From NCBI RefSeq assembly GCF_905171765.1, contig NC_053392.1, positions 38,386,956-38,450,955 on the forward strand: a stretch of DNA of 64,000 nt, written 5' to 3'. The stretch is from Bufo bufo. Taxonomy: Eukaryota; Chordata; Amphibia; Anura; Bufonidae. The position numbers and the translations under genes were made by a program. Positions within the stretch are counted from its first letter, which is position 1, and every line of letters begins with the position of its first letter. Shown one piece after another: positions 21,991-31,802 of the stretch. The notes beneath the pieces were generated by a model. The model made no database searches. It worked only from the letters and a program-made list of their open reading frames with translations, and was not told the DNA's origin.

Positions 21991-23640
21991 GTTGCTATCT
22001 ATAAGAATTGATAGACGCCTTAGGGATAGGCTGAGGAGTACTTGCCCTGCAGAGACTTTTCTCACGAAGCAGTCTGTTTGTTCTGACTATGCAACTAGGG
22101 GGAGCCACTCATCAGGTTGGTCCTCCTGGGGCTCGCCGTAAGCCTGGGTTTTGTTTTTTTCTGTGGTCAGTGGGGTCATTTCATTGGAGCTTGTCCATCC
22201 ATACCCAAAAAGAAACAACCGTCGGAAAACTACTGACCCCATGTTGTGCGGAGGATGGCAAACTGGGTGTATACATCTTCTCCATACAAACGTCTCAGTT
22301 TTTTTTGCCAGCTATGGTAGTTTCGGGAAATAAAACTGAGACGATTTCTGTGGGGCGGGGGTTAATTTGGTGGATGGCCGATTCGCTCGGTCTCTGGGTT
22401 ATCCTTTTAGTCTTTTACCTAGATCTTTCCCCATATTCGCTATCGAGAATGCTACTCTTACTCAGGGAAACCTGACACACATGGTACATAACATACATCT
22501 TCAGGCGGGGGCCCTTCATAATGAGTTTATTTCTTGCTATATCCTTGAAGGTCTTCCTACTCCTATGGTCTTAGGTCTTCCCTGGTTGGTAGCGCACAAT
22601 CCTGTTGTTGATTGGCAGGCCAGGGAGATATTGGAATGGAGTGAACATTGCAGGGACAATCGCTTAAGTAGCAGTTGCCCAGCTGACTCCAATACAACCT
22701 TACCAGCATTTGTGTCCGACTTTGAAGATGTTTTCTCTGAGAAGGGGTGTCAGGAGTTATCAACCCATCGTCCCTATGATTGCCCGGTTAACCTGCTCCC
22801 TGAAGCAAAGTTACCTAAGAACAGGTTATATAATCCTTCTGTCCCCGAAAGACAAGCCATGAAGGACTATATTTCCGAGAGTTTGGTTAAAGAACATATC
22901 AGACCCCCTTCTTCACCCGTGGCTGCAGGGTTCTTCCTTGTGAAGAAGAAAGATGGGGGCCTGCGACCTTGCCTAGATTTTCGTGAACTAAATCGGATAA
23001 CTATCCGAGACCCCTATCCTTTTGCTCTTATTCCCGACCTTTTTAATCAGATTGCTGGTGCAAAATGGTTTTCCAAAATGGATTTAAGGTGAGCCTACAA
23101 TCTGATTCGCATCAAAGAGGGGGATGCGTGGAAGACAATGTTTAACACTTCTGAGGGGCATTATGAAAATTTGGTCACGCCATTTGGTCTGACTAATGCT
23201 CTTGCTGTCTTTCAACATTTTGTCAATGATATCTTTTGTCATCTTGTCTGCAGATTTGTGGTGATATATCTTGACGATATTTTGATCTATTCACCCAATC
23301 TGGAGATGCAGAAGGCATATATCAGGCAGGTGTTACAGATCTTACGGACAAATAAGTTATATGATCAATTGGAGAAATGTGTATTCGCTGTACAGGAGGT
23401 ACAATTCATGTAGTATCTGCTATCAGCTTCGGGGTTCCGCATGGATCCAGAGAAGGTCCGCACGTTTCTAGAATGGGATCTTCCTGAGAACCTAAAACCT
23501 AAAAACTCTACTCTTATAAGGTATGCTGACTGTGCCTGTCTCATAGATAGGTTGTTGGCTTGCACATACCTGGCTTTTGGCATAGAGCCAAATTTGTGTG
23601 ATTGTGTGTTATATGTTGTTTATTGTATGTTATAGGTAAT
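21991..23640 (+). pseudogene. Gypsy gag end and pol (protease-RT) fragment
   Basis: Right after the hAT target octamer the reading resumes in gag (IRIDRRLRDRLRS). A protease-like stretch follows (LIWWMADSLG region and VDGRFARSLGYP, about 22350-22400), then the linker LEGLPTPMVLGLPWLVAHNP and RT blocks VKKKDGGLRPCLDFRELNRI and AGAKWFSKMDLR. A TGA at 23090 interrupts. After it come NTSEGHYENLVTPFGLTNAL and the active site VVIYLDDILIYSP, then a TAG at about 23411. Beyond 23520 the similarity fades and RNase H and integrase are absent. In life this polyprotein copies the element RNA. It is a relic. Confidence 0.85.
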
Positions 23641-25901
23641 GATTTATTTTAAAAATAATATAGCATTTATAAAAAAAATATATACAGTATATTAATGATA
23701 AAAAGAGAAAATAATGGCGGCACTGGAGACAAACAGTATGGGTGCTACGTCCAGGGATATCGCTGCTTACCCCAGATGAACAAAAACGAAGAAAGGACAG
23801 CACTCCAAGTAAAAAAGTAGTGGTATTTAATCACCCATGCAGATGGCAACGTTTCAGCTCAAACAAGAGCCTTTTTAAAGCCTGAAAAAGGCTCTTGTTT
23901 GAGCTGAAACGTTGCCATCTGCATGGGTGATTAAATACCACTACTTTTTTACTTGGAGTGCTGTCCTTTCTTCGTTTTTGTATATTAATGATAGGTACAA
24001 AATTACTTATAATAAAAGTTCATTAATGAAAGGTAAAAAAAACAAGTATGAATAATAAATAGCTTAATAAGGATAAATAGAAGTTACATACAATAAGTGA
24101 AAAAAGATTATAGGTTTATTTAATGATAAAAAAAAATCTAGAATATTTGTGATTACGAAAATATAGCACTATATTCTAGATCTTCGCAAATTCTCGAATT
24201 GCAGATATTCACGATAAAAATGTGCGATTAGAATATTTGCGCTCAAGACTAATAAAGAATTCTTACTGGGACTCTACTGCCTCTTGAAACAGAAAACCAA
24301 CAGTGCCAAACCGTTGCACTAACTTGGGGTCCCCAGGTTGGGGATGACCCAGGATTCAGATCACCCACTCCTCTATGACAGTTTTGTCATTCCAGGCATC
24401 ATCAGCATGGCACATCACATGTGCAGGGATTGTCAGGTCCCTGCCTACCTCCATAGGTGCTGGTGTTACCTCCAGCTGCATCTGCCACATTGGCTTTGTT
24501 CTGCATAATATGGAGCACTTTGAGCTCATTGCAGCTCATCATGGTACCCCAATCAGGGTTTCACCCTCGTCTTACTATTTTTTAGGAGTGTGTTGCAATC
24601 CACCAGGTAGTGCATGGCAGGCAAGTTCTCTGCCAAACAGGAAATTACACTATTCCTAACCCTTAGAATAGGTCATTAATGTTACTGGATGCACAACCCC
24701 TTTAGGCTACTATTTCCCATTGCTATACTCAATATTTTGTCTTCGTTTACCTCAATGATAGCTGTCAACAAGGGTCTTTTTTAACAGTTGTCACATGGCC
24801 ATTTTCAGAACCATTGCAGCCTATGGGGCTATGCAAATGGATGTTTTTAAATGGCCAGTAAGTAATGAATGTCAAAAATAGGATATGTCATAGTTGTGAC
24901 CATTTTCATGGCCCGAATTATCCCATTGAAATCAATTTAACCATTTTTATTCGGCACTTAGACACTAGTGAAAAAAAGCCCTTTAGTGTTTAGAACAAAA
25001 TAAAATAAAAAACTCACCTCCTTTTTTGCAGAGACAAGTGCTACCAGCGTAACAACGTCACCATGCGCTCCCTGCTTGATCGCTGGGGGTCCATGGTGAT
25101 GTCATCACGCAGGAAGCAAAGGACCTTTTGCTTTACATGAAGAATGACTGTCCTTGGGCATGCAAGTGGATAAGGTGAGTATTTGTTTTTTCTTTTTCAG
25201 AATAAAAAAATGCTGCACTTTAAAAAATTGTAGTGGGCACACTGGGGGACATTACTGCTGGGTGCTACTATGGGAGACATTATTACTACTGAGCCTCATT
25301 CTGGGGAACATTTTTACTGCTTGGGGCCAGTATGGGGCTCCTATGGAGGACAATATGACTTCTGGGGGCCACTCTGTGGGATATTATTACTGTTGGAGGC
25401 CACCATTGGTGACATTAATACTGTCAAAGGTAGCTATTGGGACAAAAATGACTGCTCTATAGGGAGACACATTTACTGCAGGGGGCCACAGTGGGGTAAA
25501 TAACTAATGCTCGGGTGCACTCTGGGGGATATTATATATCCTACAGGGGTTGGGATTTAAATTTAAAAAATCCCATGAAAATAAATGAAAAAAAAAAAAT
25601 TTTAATAACCCATTTTAACAGCAGTTAAAAATGGATACACAATGTCTGTTAAAAAGGCCAGGTATCCAGAAAATGGATGCAAAATGGTTGGAAAATGTCC
25701 ATGAAAATCAGACGGTGTGTCCATTTTTCATGGCCAGGGTGTAAATGTCGGTGGGTGTGTTGAGCAATTTAAATTGTTTTTGTTCAATTAGTTTATTCCA
25801 AACACCAGGAGATTTGTAAATGTGGTGAATAAACCTTAAAGGGGTTATTGAAAGTGTAACATGCTTCCCAATGCTGGGACCCCTCAGATAAATTATACCT
25901 A
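23641..25901. other. Spacer between the duplicated units
   Basis: No convincing gene. It contains the 200-bp palindrome at 23781-23980 (listed separately), AT-rich sequence to 24260, and weak repeats of 'gggggacattactgctggg' type between 25230 and 25540. Words such as 'atggccattttca' recur in both orientations between 24790 and 25740, suggesting an old foldback element with unclear ends. Confidence 0.4.
23781..23980. repeat. 200-bp near-perfect palindrome, Penelope-like relic
   Basis: Starts CAAAAACGAAGAAAGGAC and ends with its inverse GTCCTTTCTTCGTTTTTG. Arms of about 96 bp flank an 8-base centre (AAAGCCTG). Each arm contains 'ggctcttgtttgagctgaaa' or its inverse: a stem closed by GGCTC/GAGC followed by TGAAAC, which resembles the stem II plus GAAAC half of a hammerhead ribozyme of Penelope-like elements. 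Head-to-head copies of one element end would give this structure. Confidence 0.6.
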
Positions 25902-26670
25902 GGGCTCTTTCACACTTGCGTTCTTTTCTTCCGGCATAGAGTTCCGTTGTCGGGGCTCTATGCCGGAAGAATCCTGATCAGGATTATCCTAATGCATTCT
26001 GAATGGAGAGAAATCCGTTCAGGATGCATCAGGATGTCTTCAGTTCCGGACCGGAACGTTTTTTGGCCGGAGAAAATACAGCAGCATGCTGCGCTTTTTG
26101 CTCCGGTCAAAAATCCTGAACACTTGCCGCAAGGCCGGATCCGGAATTATTGCCCATTGAAAGGCATTAATCCGGATCCGGCCTTAAGCTAAACGTTGTT
26201 TCGGCGCATTACCGGATCCGACGTTTAGCTTTTTCTGAATGGTTATCATGGCAGCCAGGACGCTAAAGTCCTGTTTGCCATGGTAAAGTGTAGTGGGGAG
26301 TGGGGGAGCAGTATACTTACCGTCCGTGCGGCTCCCAGGGCGCTTCAGATTGACGTCAGGGCGCCCCACGCGCATGGATGGCGTGATCGCATGGATCACG
26401 TCATCCATGCGTATGGGGCGCTCTGACGTCATTCTGGAGCGCCCCGGGAGCCGCACGGACGGTAAGTATACTGCTCCCCCGCTCCCCACTACTACTATGG
26501 CAGCCAGGACTTTAATAGTGTCCTGGCTGCCATAGTAACACTGAACGCATTTTGTAAGACGGATCAGTCTTCAAATGCTTTCAGTTCACTTGCGGTGTTA
26601 CGGATCCGGCGGGCACCTCCGGCAAATGGAGTACACGACGGATCCGGACAACGCAAATGTGAAAGAAGCC
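25902..26670. mobile_element. Large palindromic Harbinger-type MITE
   Basis: GGGCTCTTTCACACTTGCG at the left and the inverted CGCAAATGTGAAAGAAGCC at the right, with CTA/TTA next to the ends. The centre is a GC-rich perfect-looking hairpin: GTCCGTGCGGCTCCCAGGGC (about 26321-26340) is matched by its inverse near 26440-26460, and CGCATGGATGGCGTGATC is matched by GATCACGTCATCCATGCG. Frames of about 100 codons read in both strands are mirror images of the same hairpin, not genes. Confidence 0.75.
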
Positions 26671-27133
26671 TTACCCCGCTCACCGGCACCCATGTCGGTC
26701 TTTATCCCCACATGGCTTCAGATAAATCTCCCCGCTGCGCGAATCAAAACATCTGGCGACAGGGGGAGCAGCCAATAGCAGGCTGCGATGATGATGAGCT
26801 TCCCTAGGCTCGTTCCCGTCGTGGCCTACATTTGGTTGCAATCGCCCCCCACGTTGCTGGATGTTTTGATCAGCGCAACGGGTAGATGCTGTACGGGGAT
26901 CAGGAGCCACGCGGCTGCTGGGAGTAGGGTAAGTATGATCTCTATGAGGGGCCCGGGCATTGTCGCGCATCTGTTAGGCTTTGGACAAACTCTTTAATTG
27001 CAATGACTGTGACTGTAGCTAGTCCTGTTCTCCCTAACTGTGAATGTATCAAGTCTAGACAATGCTCTGCCATCTAAACAGCCTGGATTCCAGACTGATA
27101 CATTGTAGCAAACTAGCAGAGAGGTTTGTACAG
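26671..27133. other. Non-coding stretch left of duplication unit II
   Basis: GC-rich to about 26960 (parts repeat the words 'gatgatgatgagctt', 'cgcaacgggtagatg'), then unique-looking sequence. Similarity to unit I begins at 27134 (ctgctgatgtatttagc). No gene seen. Confidence 0.4.
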
Positions 27134-27286
27134 CTGCTGATGTATTTAGCACTGAATTAACTGGATACAAGAGGTAATAAATCATTCTGATATAAATGGA
27201 AAAATATAGATTTAACCCATAACTGATCTGCGGTCATCATAACAGGGTTGTTTTTGAATCATGGACTATTAAACAATTTGACTTGA

Positions 27287-27734
27287 AGGGGTTATCCCAT
27301 AAATTGTGTAAAAAATGAAAATTAGACATCATATAGGACATGACGATATCTTTCTAACAAAGCTAGAACCAGCCCTGTACCTCACATGGATCCAGATATC
27401 TTCCCATAGATTTATATCAAGCTGACAGCTCAAGGGGAGTGTCTTTTCTGCTGCAGCTCGGGAGGCGTGTCCATGCTCTCCCTATCACAGATCAGGAGGC
27501 GTGTCCATGCTCTCCCTATCACAGCTCAGGAAGCAGTTGAAAGATGAAACTGAGCATGTGCGGCCATCTCAGTGAGCAGGTCAAAGAAATAAGAAATTAA
27601 GCGGCACTATACAGATACATTTTATTGAATAACTCAGTAGATATCCAAAATTTTTAATTACATGCAATTATAAAACTACTCAGATCCAGGTGCTGGTTTG
27701 TAAACTGTAGAATATATTTCGTGGGACAACCCCT
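27287..27734. mobile_element. TTAA MITE, copy II
   Basis: Same element as 1380-1792, ending in AGGGGTTATCCCA and TGGGACAACCCCT. The flanking TTAAs have decayed to TTGA and TTAC. It carries an extra local repeat near 27465-27520 ('ggaggcgtgtccatgctctc' twice). Between it and the receptor, 27735-28069 is AT-rich 3' flank with no gene. Confidence 0.8.
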
Positions 27735-28069
27735 TTACGTACATAATTGTTGATTAGAGAGTAATTATATTAAACGTAAGAGTAAAGTGTTCGTCTGTCC
27801 GTTCGGCAAGGAGCTCACTTGAAATAATTAGATAAATAAAACAACTACTGGTATATAGACATAGAATTTACTAGAAAGAAGAAACTATCATCTATTGTCT
27901 GTTTCCACTTGTACTGGATACATTTGGAAAACTACATTTCCATTCTCCTATTCTTGTCTGGGAGGTTTCATACAGTTTTCTATGATTCAGTGAAATGACA
28001 GTCCCACCACCCCAGCATTTACCATTGATCTACTACTTCTATGTTTTTTCTGGTTTCTCTGTCTATTCT

Positions 28070-28990
28070 TTAAAATAAGGAACCAATCACATTCTGAAGA
28101 ACCTTGGACATCTGACTCCTGAGTTTGGCTGTTCTGTAGATCAGGTAGGAGGAATGTAGAGTTGGAAGAAATCCTATGATAATATAAAGCCATGGAAAGC
28201 TCACCCAGTATAGACAGTAAGAAATGCCAGCAGTAAAATTGACAATAAAGTATATAGTGTTATATATGAAAGTGAAGGACACAAACTTCATCACTGAGTA
28301 ATATGTCTCCAAATTGGTGGTTACGTTACTGCTCATCTTCATCCTTGTTATGTGATGATACAATGAGATGAATAGAAGGATGGATGACATGCAACAGAAG
28401 AGCAGCGGGAAGAAGGTTCTGATAATATGAATGTATATAGAATTAGTAGACAAGCAATCTGTGAATGTATCATTCATGGCCACAATGTAAGTTTTACCTT
28501 TGCCCATTATCAAAGACATGGACAGATGTACCGAACAACTGAAAACTGAGAGAAGCACTGAGGCTACAATGAAGTAAACAGTCCTCTGTACTATCATCCT
28601 CCTCAGATACAGGAACAATCTGGTCTGGAAGTTGGAGATCTTCAGACAGAAGACAGTGGAAAGCAGAGCTGTTAACCAAAAATTGGCAGAAGTAGAGACA
28701 GTAAAAAGTGCTCCCACACTAAACAAAGTGTCATCTGAATGCGGGTTTTTCATGGAAAGTGTATCCACAAATAAATATAGTACAATTTCAGACTCAGCGC
28801 AGATCCTTGAAATGCAAACAGAAGTTACAATATGGTCAACAGGAGTCACCGATCTTCCTTTCCACCAGTCATTGACATTGACGGCTATAATAAATGAATG
28901 TATCACCAGCCCGGGTATAAGAGTCATCAGTGATGAGATGAGTAGACCCAGATACTGGACTCCAGTGTCCCCCTCTGTAGAATCAGCCAT
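28070..28990 (-). CDS. Bitter taste receptor, TAS2R family, intact
   Basis: Single-exon frame of 306 residues, the normal TAS2R length, starting MADSTEGDTGVQ at 28990. In-frame codons upstream exist, but this ATG gives a short extracellular N-terminus and is shared with the sister copy. Seven hydrophobic segments lie at roughly residues 13-36, 48-75, 92-117, 136-160, 186-212, 233-255 and 258-284. Family markers: VNVNDWWKGRSVTPVDHIV (end of TM1 to TM2), NFWLTALLSTVFCLKISNF (TM3), LYLRRMI (after TM3), HSSYLIYRTAKLRSQM (end of TM7, in place of the usual HSFILILGN...L). N-glycosylation sites NDT and NVT are possible. TAS2Rs are plasma-membrane G-protein-coupled receptors of taste and chemosensory cells that bind bitter compounds and act through gustducin. 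The ligand cannot be told. Minus-strand neighbour of its dead duplicate at 2070-6554. The exact subfamily is unknown. Confidence 0.9.
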   Translation of the reverse strand: MADSTEGDTGVQYLGLLISSLMTLIPGLVIHSFIIAVNVNDWWKGRSVTPVDHIVTSVCISRICAESEIVLYLFVDTLSMKNPHSDDTLFSVGALFTVSTSANFWLTALLSTVFCLKISNFQTRLFLYLRRMIVQRTVYFIVASVLLSVFSCSVHLSMSLIMGKGKTYIVAMNDTFTDCLSTNSIYIHIIRTFFPLLFCCMSSILLFISLYHHITRMKMSSNVTTNLETYYSVMKFVSFTFIYNTIYFIVNFTAGISYCLYWVSFPWLYIIIGFLPTLHSSYLIYRTAKLRSQMSKVLQNVIGSLF

Positions 28991-29280
28991 CTCTCCTGTA
29001 CTGTGAGGAATGAGGATCCTGATAACGCACAGAGATTTTACCAAATGTTTAATGACTAACTTTTTTTTCTTATATATTGAAATGTATTTGCTGAAAATGT
29101 AAATCACATCACAGAGACTCCGAGCCGGCGCCTGTCTACAAATGCAGAGCAGATCAGGTAACATAGCGAGATCATTTTACAGCAGAGAACGGAAAATATA
29201 AAACATATGTTATGTAAACTATGTATAAATATATCAATTCAATTATTTTGTCCCAATCCTAATTTACTTATATAGTCTAC
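28991..29280 (-). promoter_or_regulatory. Upstream flank of intact TAS2R
   Basis: Nearly identical to 6555-6845. It contains AT-rich words and 'gactccgagccggcgcctg' (29118-29136). No TATA box or binding site could be assigned with confidence. The tandem array starts right behind it. Confidence 0.3.
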
Positions 29281-29647
29281 TTCAGTGCTGGACTCAATAT
29301 ACTGCTGGTGGAGCCACTGTGTACATACATTACTGATCCTGTACTGATCCTGAGTTACATCCTGTATTATACTTCAGTGCTGCACTCACTATTCTGCTGG
29401 TGGAGTCACTGTGTACATACATTACATTACTTATCCTGTACTGATCCTGAGTTACGTCCTGTATTATACTTCAGTGCTGCACTCACTATTCTGCTGGTGG
29501 ATTCACTGTGTACATGCATTACATTACTTATCCTGTACTGATCCTGAGTTACATCCTGTATTATACTCCAGAGCTGCACTCACTATTCTGCTGGTGCAGT
29601 CACTGTGTACATACATTACATTACTTATCCTGTACTGATCCTGAGTT
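29281..29647 (+). repeat. Tandem array of ~90-bp units (unit II, left part)
   Basis: Same units as 6846-7357 ('cctgtactgatcctgagtt', 'gctgcactcactattctgct'), about four copies. It is cut at GAGTT (29643-29647) by DIRS element I and continues at 36036. Confidence 0.9.
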
Positions 29648-29811
29648 TTACATCAAGACACGGAGGCTCCTATTGCTATCTCTTCCATTACTGTCCACCA
29701 ATAGCAGCAAAGAAATTTACATAAAGAACAATGTAACCATGGTAACCATCGCCCCACCCTAGACAGCCCCTATAACAGGCCGCTCCTCCTCTGGGTCTTC
29801 CTCTTTCTTTG

Positions 29812-30575
29812 CTGCTGCCACCAGATTAGTGCTGCACTATTCTGTTCTGATGTATAGATAAGATCCACACAAATTTTTATATTTATTGCATAGCTGCATC
29901 AAGGTTGTCGGTTTATATATAAATATTGATTGTATCCCACTATTGGTTCTAGGCAGGGGTTTTTTCCTTCTAGGTTTCCCCCCTTTTTCGCCTGGTTAGG
30001 GGGGGCATTCCCCCCCCCCTCTCATGGCATCCACTACCTTTCTCTTTCCCACCCACACTCTCTGCCGCGGCCGCCGCTTACCCAACTGTTGTTCTCTTGT
30101 TCCCTCTAGTGATCTCTCTTTCTGTTACCTGCTTGGGCCTTCCGCCCCTTTCTAATTGCGCTCGGTGCCGCCCGCGTTTCATTCCTGGCTTCGCCGGCAG
30201 TCGCGAGATCTCGCGAGACTCCAGCGGCCATTCTGGTTTCCGATCCTCGCCGCGTCTTGTGGGATTTCGGCGGCCATCTTCATTCCCCCCAGCGCTACGC
30301 ACCGGAACGGTCGCCTGCTTCCCTTCTCCTGCTCCCTTCATCTATGGGGTGATTAACCCTTTGCCTGCCTTACCCCACCTTGTTTTTCCTTTGTAAGTAC
30401 CTGCTTAGCTCTTGGGACTTTCTCTTAGGTGCCCTATAGCCAGTTAGAAGTGGGGAGATCTATTACCTACCACCATGTCTAATCAGCCTACCACACATGC
30501 CAGCCACATGATGTTAGGATTGAGGGTGAGGATCCTCATACGCTAGCGCTGCAGCGTTCAGTCTCTAATGCCATT
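29812..30575 (+). other. DIRS I leader
   Basis: Non-coding leader between the left terminal repeat and gag. AT-rich start, then C/T-rich and CpG-rich around 29960-30340, including CCGCGGCCGCCG at 30065-30076 and TCGCGAGATCTCGCGAGA near 30194. A similar GC-rich leader precedes gag in DIRS II. Confidence 0.6.
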
Positions 30576-31802
30576 ATGGCAGCAATGGGCTCCATGTCCT
30601 CTATCCTCTCACAAATTATATCACAGGCCCTTACTGCCCACCCTCCTAGAGAGGTCCTGCAGACGGCCCCTTTAATAAATCCGCAGTCTAACGCCTTAGA
30701 CCCTCCTGTATCACAGAAAAAAAATAGGACTGGTGTGCGCACTGCCACCTATGAGAGCGTGCTGGGATCACGCAAGAGAGCCTTGCCGCGGCAGGCAGAA
30801 CGGGTGCATATGTGGAAATGTGCTAGAGCACAATCGGGCATTGACTCTGACTCCGATAGGGGTTCAAACAAAAAGGCGTTCGCGGAAAATAGTTGCCATT
30901 CTGAGGAGGATACCCCTAATCTGGTGCCAGACCCCATTGGCCCCACACCTTCGACTTCTTTAGTCAAGGACTCCTCGTCATCCGCAACCAATTTGGCCAC
31001 TGCCCTGGTGGATCATTCGGGCGAACTCATGTTCGACCCAGATGCCCTCCACCACCCTAGGTCGGCGGAGTGGCTTCCTACTGACCATGTGGGCAAATAC
31101 CTTGAACACTGGGTTCGTCACCCTCTCAGTAAAGAGGCACGCAACAAGCTTAGAGCTGAGTGCCCCAGGCCCCTGGTCCCCAACAAAGTCTGCGACACTC
31201 CTGTTGTTGACCCGAAAATGACACAATTCTTGTCTAAGACTGTCTGGAACCCCCGTAAAGGGTTGGATTCCGCCTTGCGGAGCTGTCAAGACAAGCTTCT
31301 TGATGTATTCGGCCCTTTAACTAAGTTGTTGGAAATGGCCGAGGTGGCCAGAGCAGATGGCTCTGCGATTGACCCTGAGGAGCTGCGTGGCTGGGCCCAG
31401 AGAGCGATATGTATCGCAGGAAATGCCAATACATCCATGGCCATAGAACGGCGTAAGGCCATTCTCTTTAAGATCGACCCCAAGTTGGCCAACCTTGCCC
31501 TTACTGAGGCAGGTAAAGACGCGCAGGGCCTTTTGTTCGGCGATTCTTTTATTAAGGATCTGAGTCGCTTTGTAGGGGCGTTTACGGCCTTAGATAAAGC
31601 CCAATCCTCTATGCGTAGAGTGTTTCAGGGGCGGGTCTCCACCAGGGCCAGCAGCAGCAGGGGCCACCTGTCCGGCCGATCCACTTTTCATGCCCCCATT
31701 CCAAGAACAGAGGAACTCGTCGCCTTTCTTCCCAGCCAGAGGTGGCCAGTGGCGTTCCAGATCCTTCCGTGGAAACTCCAATTCCAGGAGACCTTTCGGT
31801 AA
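30576..31802 (+). pseudogene. DIRS I gag-like ORF, frameshifted end
   Basis: From MAAMGSMSSILSQIISQAL to about residue 370 it aligns with the gag of DIRS II (LMFDPDALHHPRSAEWLPT, LEHWVRHPL, ECPRPLVPNKVCDTPVVDPK, ERRKAILFKIDPKLANLALT, GLLFGDSFIKDLSRFVG). Near 31690 a deletion and frameshift send the end out of frame; the true C-terminal part (PPFQEQRNSSPFFPARGGQW) is in the 31690-32004 frame. The in-frame reading also extends some residues upstream of the first ATG (LQRSVSNAI), so the start is unresolved. Role: presumed RNA-binding structural protein. Confidence 0.85.

Larger units (their letters stand above)
1227..23640. repeat. Segmental duplication, unit I
   Basis: Removing later insertions, this interval reads in the same order as 27134-48470: CTGCTGATGTATTTAGCACTG start, TTAA MITE, TAS2R, about 300 bp of upstream sequence, the 'GATCCTGAGTTACATCC' tandem array, a gypsy LTR starting in the same array position, two MITEs inside the gypsy 5' region, and a hAT inserted at the octamer GTTGCTAT in gag. 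Sharing of nested insertions at identical sites means common descent of the whole block rather than independent insertions. The right limit is where gypsy pol fades out (about 23640). The left limit is hidden by the hAT end at 1226. Confidence 0.75.
10826..23640 (+). mobile_element. Ty3/gypsy LTR retrotransposon, copy I, heavily interrupted
   Basis: The element starts with an LTR at 10826 in the tandem array. A gag start lies at 12187, a second gag stretch resumes at 21991, and protease/RT follows to about 23640. No 3' LTR is seen. It is broken by a TTAA MITE (11536-12174), a TTA MITE (12457-12784), an L1 (12800-16880) and a hAT (ending 21990). A truncated sister copy is at 44584-47517 and shares the first insertions. 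Confidence 0.8.
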
